Positions 54,332 to 64,000 of a DNA stretch of 64,000 bases are shown here, piece after piece. Location of the stretch: assembly GCA_037179515.1 (NCBI GenBank), contig JAXCGZ010016991.1, positions 237,501-301,500 of the forward strand, given 5' to 3'. Under the pieces are notes generated by a model. It did no database searches, had not been told where the DNA came from, and was given only the letters and a program-made list of their open reading frames with translations. Position numbers and translations under genes: made by a program. The first letter of the stretch is position 1, and each line of letters begins with the position of its first letter. The stretch comes from Halocaridina rubra. Taxonomy: Eukaryota; Arthropoda; Malacostraca; Decapoda; Atyidae.

Positions 54332-55228
54332 GGAAAATAGTAATGGATATTCTAGTAATCTATCTACCCTCCATTGTCGTCCTATGAGAGCATTCAAATT
54401 CGTCTCTCCTCAACTGACAATAATGATCAACAAACCATCACTGAAATTACCTGAAGTCTGTCTTATTGTCTAAATTAGAAAGTCTCCGTGAATGCCAATG
54501 ATAAAGACCTTTATAGAATGCTTTTAATCGCAAACGCTATATATGAAAGTATGGAATCTAACTCTAAAAATGCTTATTATTTCTAGGCATTTTATTACAC
54601 AAATCAATAATATGCATATATTGTCAACTGTTAACTTGCTTCGAGGTTTATGGGCTTCACGCAAAATAACACAGGTAAGGGTATATATCCAAAATGCGTT
54701 TAATTCAAGTCTATTTTCTCTGATGTTTAAATGGACAAATATAAAAGCAAAAGTACAACAATAATAGTCTCAAATCACTTCAATATTTCGATGCCAAGTT
54801 TGTGAACAGATTACGTACATAACAATACTCCTGAGAATAAGAATAACGCAATATTAATATAACCCCAGAAAACTTAAACCTAACCCAATATAATGTATAT
54901 CAATATATGCTCATACATGTTAAATCTTAAACTTCGCATCTCCATTGAAGACAAAACATGCTTTTCTAATCATACCTATGAGAATCAAAGCAAAATGTGA
55001 AAAAAACATTTAAAAGTTATAGCACAAAAACACATACAGGATACCATGCAAAAACATGTCTGCTACATTTGTCCAGAATCCATGCAAACCAGCGTGTAAA
55101 TGCAAAACAAATTGTGTTTACGGATAATATATACATGGCAATGCACACCTCTGCTAAATACGATGATGCTGGAAGGTAAACAGTGCCACAGGGAATCAAG
55201 TAAATAAACGGTAAGTGCCACGTACAAT
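53876..55228. other. Unassigned sequence with (GA)n
   Basis: (GA)n lies at 54,269-54,328. A 103-codon frame at 54,029 runs into the repeat and has no domain. Confidence 0.4.
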
Positions 55229-55237
55229 GCAGGGGTT

Positions 55238-55250
55238 TCTCTCTCTCTCT

Positions 55251-55306
<56 letters not shown>
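55238..55306. repeat. (TC)n(GA)n palindromic microsatellite
   Basis: TCTCTCTCTCTGAGAGAGAG forms a perfect inverted repeat; the GA arm continues to 55,306. Confidence 0.95.
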
Positions 55307-55308
<2 letters not shown>

Positions 55309-58035
55309 GGTGGTAGTTGGTTAGTACGGATGAAACTGCGGGTGAGAGAGAGACTGAATGTGGAGTGGGGAGGGGTGGTAGTGGTCCAACGTACATAACC
55401 AATGTGGCACCCAACAACAAAGGCACCATTCAGTAATCCATAATAGTTTCATCTTTCTCTCCTCTTGTACAGAGTACTCTACCCATACGTGGCTTTGAAT
55501 AAAGTTAACGAGTTACATTTAACGATTCTTAAACAGTTGAACGATTACAAAAAAATAAAATTCTGAGGCTAATATTCCAACACCTTACCAAGCAAGAAGC
55601 GTTATTAACTACAGGGTGACCTTGCATCTATAGATTTCATCATAAAGTTACAGGCACTATGCTGTAAGTCTCTAGAAACTGCTCTTACTATATTCAAGTA
55701 TATATAATTTCCCTAAGGTAAAGGTGGTTAAAATTTCGTGATTAATCCGAACTTCTGATATGATTATCAGTGTCAAAGTCCAGAGAGAACTCATCATTTT
55801 GATACAATCACTCACTTAAATACGGTGTTAACAACGAAATTATTCTTATATTTAAGAAATGACCGAAGTTAAAAGACTACTACCTCAAGTACTGCTTTAA
55901 GAACAAACTCATCCATCATATATTCACAAATAATAACCTACCTTAAATATTGCTTTAAGAACCAACTCATCAATCTTATATTTACAAATCATAACTTACT
56001 TTAACTATTGCTTTCAGAACCAGCTCATCAATCTTATATTTAGAAATTATAACCTAAGTTAAAAGATTACTTAAAAGAGATCGAGCGGAATAATTAAACG
56101 AAGAGATTAACACATTTCTGTTAATAATCCAAGATTAATGAAATTCAAACAAGATGACTATATCACGTGTGAGATGATACTGTATATATAAGCGTTAAAA
56201 TCATGATCACTAACATTTATTTCGAAAAAGTGCTTCAGAGTTTCTGAACCTCTGAGCTTGGTAGCTCATGGAATACACCCGATAATCAAAGTGAAATTGC
56301 AGCCATGTGAAAACCACGAATCCACATTAGATGAATGCAATTTCATTCCCTTTTGTCAGTCATACCATTCTTAGGCCGTCTCTTTCTTAGAAACGAACAC
56401 ACAAACACCCATCTCGAGAACAGCAGTTCAATGCCATCTCAAAAGGATCTTTGAAACAAGATAGACGGTAATAAAAAGCATAGTGTAATACAGTAGTATA
56501 ATGAAAAAAAAAATATCGTACTAAAGAAATTCACTACTGCAGAAGACGTTATCATTATATAATTAAATAAAAATAAATGGAAAATTATGATGGCCATTGG
56601 CAAAACAGTTGTCCGTTTTATACGTCTTGATACAGGTCTACCCTGCAGTGTGGATGCATAATGGATGAAAAGGCATCCTCTGTAAAATATAGGTCTTCTC
56701 AAGAATCGATTTCCTTAAATATTTCGATTACAGAAACTACGGAAACTTATAAGATGGATATTCGAATTAACGAGATCGGCATAAAAGAGAAACTTTCCAT
56801 TAATAAAGTCCCTCTTAGAGGAGGAGGAGATGCGGCCCTATCCCTGTCATTCCCGGATAACGCTTGGCGTCAGACAGACGCAGCACTGATCAAGTCGAGC
56901 GAGAGAGATCCCAGTCACTGACTGTATTAGCCCATCTTTTCGAAATGGCTACCAACCATTTCAACGTTCTCTTTCTCTTCTATTACACACACACACACGA
57001 ACAAATACACATACACCCACACACACACAGAGGCTCTTTTACACTATCCCTCAAGACACCCCTCTAAAAATGCCTCACAATTACAGATCATTAGTGCTAA
57101 TGACGTCCTTGATGATGGGCAAAAATCAGGAAAGCGAGCAAGAGGCAGGCGGGGGAGAGAGGGAGATGAAGTACCCCAAACTTGCTGTAACTTTGATTCT
57201 AAGTTAGGAGAGAGGCGGTTGTGCGGTGACGAGGGGGACAAAAGGAGAATAAATGCAAATGTTGATCCCTGAGGAATCAAAATTTCTGCCTAGGTATATA
57301 TGTTCCTTTGGTCTTCCTATCTCTACACCTTTCCTTCGTCTCTTCATTTGACTTCTCTTACCAAAGTCATCTTACATCCAAGCTATGACTTTGCTCATAC
57401 TGGAAAATATTATTAGAGCAATATTTCTATATAAATTTGTTCTTTCCATATCTCTCCTTAAAAGACGTAAGTTTTCACCTTTGGGTTGATCAATGATACG
57501 TTAGTGAAACCCAATCAGATTCCTGGGTTTGTCCCGTGGAATCCAGGTATAAGTGTCAAAGGAAAGAAGTCTAACCTAACTTAACCCAACCTGTGACTTC
57601 ATTACTGGCCAAGGTTCCGTGGGATATCCTTTCGTTACCCAACTCACACATACATTCACACAAAATATATGCTAATTCTCCTTATCAGGGATATCTGGCC
57701 CTCATTTTGTCTCCTTACACAAACACCTCCTCCTTACTGAGGAGGTGGGGGCATCTCAAGGCGGCTCAGGTGATGCTCTTATTGCGAGACTGACGGTGAC
57801 ATGTGGTTATAGGAGGTGGGTTCCCATTGTCACCTACACATTACTCTCGCCTTTTTTCTCTCTCCAGCCAAAATAAAGGACCGTCATTTGACATCTCATT
57901 GGCAGTGAAGAAGAGAGACGAAACAAAGACCGGGATGAGAGGCAGTAACATGGAGAGAAAAAGGCAAAGTAAAAACAGACTATAAGAAACACTGTCCTCA
58001 AGATATGCGTCATGGGAGCGAAATGATATATACCA
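55307..58035. other. Unassigned sequence
   Basis: Includes the 58-bp three-unit repeat listed separately and an 86-codon frame at 56,661-56,921 (MDEKASSVKYRSSQESISLN...). That frame is not low-complexity, but I recognise no family and see no splice or neighbour support. Confidence 0.4.
55865..56055. repeat. Three-unit tandem repeat, 58-bp period
   Basis: TGCTTTAAGAAC-type landmarks at 55,893, 55,951 and 56,009, with AACTCATCAATCTTATATTT and ACAAATCATAACTTACTTTA in each unit. Confidence 0.88.
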
Positions 58036-58110
58036 GAGGTGGCTCAACTTATTTTATGTAAGAGCCGCAAACGATAAACTCCAGATGTTTGAGAACCGCA
58101 AGATATGAAA
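58036..58110 (+). mobile_element. Possible hAT-like MITE end
   Basis: CAGAGGTGGCTCAACTTATT followed by AGAGCCGCAAACG resembles the CAGNGGTGG ends of hAT elements. I found no matching right end, so it is at most a truncated copy. Confidence 0.35.
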
Positions 58111-58819
58111 ATTTACAGTTTTCTTTAATAACATTATAAATTAATTAAAAAAATGCATTTAAAAAGTAGTACTTAAGTCTAGTAAGTAATTTTTCAAGCA
58201 ACCTGTTTTAGTTTCAGTAATTTCAAATAACACATAGAAATATCAAATACTATGAAGAATATTGACTGATGAGTGCGTTAGTTCTACTGGGCGGATTCAA
58301 TGCGGAGACGAACTTCTAAAATTTCAAATAAAGTATTCGATATTGAATTTCATTACAACTTAATCTACAAGGGCATGTAAATACTTCCTCTCACACTGGC
58401 TTAAATATTTTTCCATCTTCACATTTGTCTTATTTTTATAATCTGGCGACACCATCTTTTCAAAAAATATTGACAAGACACTTGTAATTTTTTTTTCATT
58501 GTAAGTATTACCAACTAAGTCTGCAAATATCAACGTCTTATGCAATAGTATTCGTACATATGAGGTTGAACCTAGACTCCTCAAGCACTCCTCTATATTA
58601 ATTCCCTTACCCATAACCTCGGACTTCAAACTTTAATGTTCCTTCAACCATCCCTTCCCTAAAAGCATTGCGTAACATTGACGCCCATTATATTAGCACT
58701 AATCACTCTAAAATAGCACTATATTAGAATGTACGTGCTTTTAATATATTTGCTAAGCACAAACTTACTACGCGTTTTAATCTCAAGGAGTCTCAGTTTT
58801 TACCCGATAAATAGTACAT
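58111..58819. other. Unassigned AT-rich sequence
   Basis: Nothing recognised. Minus-strand frame 58,360-58,629 (89 codons) has no domain. Confidence 0.35.
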
Positions 58820-58926
58820 ACACAAAAACATGGCCCCATTCCCCATTGTAAGGGGGTGGCCGTGCCTGGGAAAATAGCATTCACCGCGATCCACACATAC
58901 CTCACCTACTTTTCTTAGCTTCTTGG
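58820..58926 (+). repeat. Dispersed repeat R1
   Basis: ACATGGCCCCATTCCCCATT, GTAAGGGGGTGGCC, GATCCACACATACCTCACCT and CTTAGCTTCTTGG match 32,453-32,556 in reverse orientation. A weaker relative of its start (ATGAGCCATTTTCCCCTTAT) lies at 59,332-59,366. Confidence 0.75.
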
Positions 58927-59784
58927 AAATAAATAGTAATACTCTTTCCTTTTATATTAATATGATGAAAACATGAACCTCATAAACACGTCTCAACGAG
59001 TCGTGGTTTAGCACCCCCTAAATATGCACACAAGGATACTTTACACACACACAAACACACGATTTTCACTACGAAAAGGAAACTAAACAAGATGGAGTAC
59101 TTTAGAACTTGCGAGTATGTTTATCTCTTCATCTTCAGAGGTACCTGATTACTGAACCGAGATACAGTGTATATGCAGATAAACAAAATGAAAATGAACA
59201 AGCAATTAAAAATGGAAATTAGTATCTGACAACAGTATAAAAAAAAATTAAGTTAAATGTAAGAGGGATTATTAAAGGATTTGCAATGCTGACGAGGCAA
59301 AGGAAATAACTGAGTAAATCTATCTATATACATGAGCCATTTTCCCCTTATTAGGGGAGTGGCTGAGTCAAGACAAAATCTGACTTTTTGGGAAAAGAAA
59401 GTTTGGTATATAAAATAAAAGATTAACTATATTAAACGTGGATAACAAGGTATGTGTGAACTGAGATATGGACTAGGACCAATCAGAAAAAAAAACCGGA
59501 TATATAAATATATCCAGATATGCAAATATCGCATAGAAGATTACAAGTTAAATAGATTACAAGTCTGAACTTTTTTATTATTAGAAAAATACTTGTAGGT
59601 TTCCGGATGTATGTCAATTTTTTTTCCCATAAGTACGAAAATATCTGGTCGAGTCTGATCACTTTATAATCTTTAATTAATTTATTTTTAAACGTTGTAA
59701 TCATATTGTCGAAATTTGTTGGAAAGCTTTTCAGGGCAACAACACGCAACGGGAGATTCTGTTAAATATATAAAAAACCTTTTC
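58927..59784. other. Unassigned AT-rich sequence
   Basis: Nothing recognised beyond the partial R1 relative at 59,332. Confidence 0.35.
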
Positions 59785-59976
59785 CAGTGCCGTGGCAGGT
59801 TTGGTATCGCGCGAGACTGTGAATCGTTAGGATGCGGGTTCGAGACCCGCCACGGTCTGAGGTTAGAAAGGGCATTCACTTAGGGTAACGGTGCACAAGC
59901 TAAAACCAAAGTACCGGGAAAGAAGGCACCGTTCTAGTTCTAAGAGAAAAAGGGAGTCTGTGACGTAAAATACGAT
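59785..59976 (+). mobile_element. SINE-1 copy
   Basis: The head has GATGCGGGTTCGAGACCCGC (a good B box, GGTTCGAGACC). The body is CACGGTCTGAGGTTAGAAAG, GGCATTCACTTAGGGTAACG, AAACCAAAGTACC and GTTCTAGTTCTAAGAGAAAA, ending AGGGAGTCTGTGACG. Confidence 0.9.
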
Positions 59977-60423
59977 CGCCACGGTCTAATCTTAGAAAAG
60001 GCATTCACTCAGGGTAACGGTGTACATGCTAAAACCAAAGTCCATGGAAAGAAGGAACCGTCTTAGACTTTGGCCCAATTTCTTGAACAGTGTAAACCTA
60101 GGATACTATTTTGTTAGTTAGCTACACACACAAATGGATTTCATAAACGCATCTGACGCGCTTCGCCTGATTTCTTAAACAGTGTAAACCTAGGATACCA
60201 TATTGTTAGTTAGCTAGACACACAAATGGATTTCATAAACGCATCTGACGTGGTTCTGTATGGCTAGGATCCCGTACGGGATCCAAGCCATACACAGAAC
60301 CGCGTCAGATGCGTTTATGAAATCCATTTGTGTGTGTCTAGCTAACAATAAGGTATCCTAGCTTTACACTGTTTAAGAAATCGGGCCTATAAGAGAAAGG
60401 AGAGTCCGTGACGTAAAACTGGA
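59977..60423 (+). mobile_element. Head-less SINE-1 copy split by the fold-back MITE
   Basis: It starts at the body (GCCACGGTCTAATCTTAGAA) in tandem with the preceding copy and runs to CCGTCTTAGACTTTG. It is then interrupted at 60,071-60,388 and resumes with AAGAGAAAGGAGAGTCCGTG. Confidence 0.88.
60071..60388. mobile_element. Fold-back MITE, one and a third copies, inside SINE-1
   Basis: A partial left arm (60,071-60,167; AACAGTGTAAACCTAGGATA to AACGCATCTGACGCG) is followed by a full palindromic unit (60,168-60,388) with centre GATCCCGTACGGGATC. It ends GAAATCGGGCC. Confidence 0.9.
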
Positions 60424-60614
60424 TCCTATAACCATTTCCATTAGGATTGTGGGTCATATGGGATGGAAGGCCAAAAACTATAAATACTGGCAATAAGAAA
60501 CAATCAAAGAAGCCACAAATTTCAATCAAGACGCCATTAATAGAACTTTTTATCTTTCTTTCTCCCTCTTGTTTTTTATACTTATTTAATTATAATTCTT
60601 TTCTCATATCTATC

Positions 60615-60951
<337 letters not shown>

Positions 60952-61014
<63 letters not shown>
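60952..61014. repeat. (TA)n at 3' end of LINE-A derivative
   Basis: About 31 units. Confidence 0.97.
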
Positions 61015-61017
<3 letters not shown>

Positions 61018-61182
61018 TAAAATGGTAGGAGAAGGTCCATTAAAGAAGCATGAAATATATAAAAAGTATTTCTTATTAACTTATTGACCTCAAATGGTTA
61101 CAATCTACAAGTACATTTTGAGTAGGTGACCAATGGTACTTGTGTATATTTCCTGATGTTTTTATTGAAGGGCTTTCCCTAA

Positions 61183-61210
61183 CACACACACACACACACA
61201 CAAATACACG

Positions 61211-61284
<74 letters not shown>
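61183..61284. repeat. (CA)n and (TA)n microsatellite
   Basis: CA 61,183-61,202, then TA 61,213-61,284. Confidence 0.96.
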
Positions 61285-62002
<718 letters not shown>

Positions 62003-62247
62003 AATAGTTCTCATTTTTCAGTCGTTGGGAGTGGTAAAGGGGTGTGCATCTATTAGTAAGACGTGCGGAGGAGGTTGCTTAACTAAGTACTGTGAGTGTA
62101 TATATACATGTTTGGCCCTGTGCATCAATAATGCAGAAAGCTTTTGATGAGACATGCCACACTCATTGTCAGCCATTCCCTCCCCTCCTCCTATCTGTTA
62201 TGGCAGTGATGCTATCTACAGAGAATAATTCACGAAACACCTTAAGG

Positions 62248-62528
62248 CAGGGGTGGCCAGACTGTTGGATTCAGAGATCTACTCTAAAGACTGAAACTCT
62301 TGTACGATCTACCAAACTTCAAAATCACATAATATTACGTCAACCGGGGGGAAAATTTTCAAATAGTATAGTACTATAAAACGAGTGCAATTGTCTCAAA
62401 AAATAATTAATTAGTTCAAAACTAAATTAAGAAAAACAAATCACTTCAAACTGTGGGGGAACGGCGATCGACCAAACAAGTGGCCGCGATCGACTGGTAG
62501 ATCGCAATCAACTGTTTGGCCACCTCTG
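62248..62528. mobile_element. hAT-like MITE, 281 bp
   Basis: Left end CAGGGGTGGCCAGACTGTT, right end (reverse complement) CAGAGGTGGCCAAACAGTT. Flanks CCTTAAGG (62,240-62,247) and TCGTAAGG (62,529-62,536) fit an 8-bp target duplication with two changes. No coding capacity. Near the right end AGATCGC/GCGATCG segments form a sub-terminal inverted pair. Confidence 0.85.
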
Positions 62529-62844
62529 TCGTAAGGTCTCTTCAGTCTTCCAAAATCTAGCAAGAGAACGGTAAAAACAGGGGAATATAGCTAGATCCTG
62601 TGCTAAATTAGTTCAAGTCAGACACGGTTCAGATTACTAACATACAAAGATAAACAGTGAGTTTTTTCCCTCCAATGGATTTAATACCATAAGTAAACTT
62701 CCGAGAAATAACGCTAAGGTCAGAAAAAGGAAAAAGGCCGCAAAGCTAACATGACAAACAATGGTTTAACACGTGACGAAGACGACAACGGAAGGGAAAA
62801 AAAGAGGCACTAATGTAAACAGATCGATTCCATAACATCAATCT
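62529..62844. other. Unique sequence
   Basis: Nothing recognised before the satellite array. Confidence 0.4.
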
Positions 62845-63866
62845 ATCGTAGCAGTTAGATCGACCTTGCTTTGAGCAAACCTATCTATTTTCCCCCAACT
62901 TATCGTAGCAGTTAGATCGACCTTGCTTTGAGCAAACCTATCTCTTTCCCCCCAACTTATTGCAACAGTTAGGTCGACCTTGCTTTGAGCAAACCTATCT
63001 ATTTTCCCCCAACTTATCGTAACAGTTAGATCGACTTTGCTTTGAGCAAACCTATCTCTTTTCCCCCCAACTTATCGTAACAGTTAGATCGACCTTGCTT
63101 TGAGCAAACCTATCTATTTTCCCCCCAACTTATCGTAACAGTTAGATCGACCTTGCTTTGAGCAAACCTATTTATTTTCCCCCCAACTTATCGTAACAGT
63201 TAGATCGACCTTGCTTTGAGCAAACCTATCTATTTTCCCCCCAACTTATCGTAACAGTTAGATCGACCTTGCTTTGAGCAAACCTATTTCCCCCCCCAAC
63301 TTATCGTAACAGTTAGATCGACCTTGCTTTGAGCAAATCTATCTCTTTTCCCCCAACTTATAGTAACAGTTAGATCGACCTTGCTTTGAGCAAACCTATC
63401 TATTTTCCCCCAACTTATCGTAACAGTTAGATCGACCTTGCTTTGAGCAAACCTATCTATTTCCCCCCCCAACTTATCGTAACAGTTAGATCGACCTTGC
63501 TTTGAGCAAACCTATCTATATCCCCCCCAACTTATCGTAACAGTTAGATCGACCTTGCTTTGAGCAAACCTATCTCTTTTCCCCCAACTTATCTTAACAG
63601 TTAGATCGACCTTGCTTTGAGTAAACCTATCTATTTTTCCCCCAACTTATCGTATCAGTTAGATCGACCTTGCTCTGAGCAAACTTATCTATTTCCCCCC
63701 CCAACTTATCGTAACAGTTAGATCGACCTTGGTTTGAGCAAACCTATCTCTTTTCCCCCAACTTATCGTAACAGTTATACCGACCTTGCTTTGAGCAAAC
63801 CTATCTCTTTTCCCCCAACTTATCGTAACAATTAGATAGACTTTGCTTTGTGTTATCTATTTTCCA
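62845..63866. repeat. Satellite-like array, about 18 units of 58-60 bp
   Basis: The unit is AACTTATCGTAACAGTTAGA, TCGACCTTGCTTTGAGCAAA and CCTATCTATTTTCCCCCC. Length varies mainly in the C run and a TATC[T/A]TTT block. The last unit decays at 63,830-63,866. In reverse the unit gives an in-frame DRFAQSKVDLTVTISWGK repeat across three units, which I take as chance. Confidence 0.97.
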
Positions 63867-64000
63867 TAACGTATTCAAAAATGTTCCCCCTACCTGCCTA
63901 CCTTTCCAACTCCTCTCAACACAAACATACCTTCTGATGGCAATATGCAAACAATCTCCTACATCCGTCACTCACACACCTTCCGCCATTTTTCTTTTAC

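Noticed and set aside
56661..56921. 86-codon frame with mixed composition
   Set aside because: Not low-complexity, but nothing beyond openness supports it; a transcript would be needed.
62092..62379. 95-codon frame over the hAT-like MITE
   Set aside because: It covers a non-coding MITE and shows no transposase motifs.
63284..63472. Repeat protein DRFAQSKVDLTVTISWGK
   Set aside because: In-frame only over three units of the satellite; the unit length varies between 58 and 60, so the frame breaks elsewhere.

Overview
This is eukaryotic nuclear DNA, most likely from an arthropod and probably a decapod crustacean. The evidence is GT-AG introns, an arthropod-type Pumilio gene, very dense and long (TA)n, (GA)n and (TAA)n microsatellites, tRNA-derived SINEs and several retrotransposon lineages, with AT-rich unique sequence between them. 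No bacterial genes, operons, CRISPR arrays or bacterial mobile elements were seen. The species call is inference.

The only convincing host gene is pumilio (pum) on the minus strand. Fourteen exons from 37,042 down to a stop codon at 26,016-26,018 join with GT-AG sites and mutually consistent phases. They encode the low-complexity middle region and all eight Puf repeats. A fifteenth exon at 38,526-38,629 is phase-compatible and may be an alternative first coding exon. The usual N-terminal region was not found and may lie beyond 64,000. The 4.3 kb below the stop codon (about 21,660-26,015) is relatively poor in transposons and holds five UGUA[C/U]AUU motifs in gene sense, so it is a plausible 3' UTR.

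Left third (1-21,650): a long (TA)n block next to a LINE fragment; two SINEs; a 929-bp pogo/Tigger-like transposon sitting inside a (TA)n tract; a six-copy satellite of about 180 bp (5,025-6,100); a broken endonuclease/RT LINE (LINE-A, 8,469-11,750) whose 5' leader is split by a second, 5'-truncated LINE (LINE-B, 11,751-13,137); and a Ty3/Gypsy-like LTR element (13,787-18,766) with matching LTRs, PBS-like and PPT sequences, a gag remnant fused to an integrase remnant, and a third LINE (LINE-C) inserted into gag. A 5'-truncated LINE-A copy ends at 21,525 in a (TA)n array.

Right part (38,630-64,000) is either the long 5' intron of pum or intergenic. It contains microsatellites, SINEs of at least three tRNA-like families, a 230-bp fold-back MITE in two loci, a degraded LINE-B copy interrupted by a SINE, a hAT-like MITE with near-matching 8-bp target duplications, and an 18-unit satellite of 58-60 bp at 62,845-63,866. 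The most novel-looking pattern is a short dispersed element of about 240 bp that joins the 5' leader of LINE-A to its 3' tail. It looks like an internally deleted, non-autonomous derivative. No unknown multi-gene system was found.
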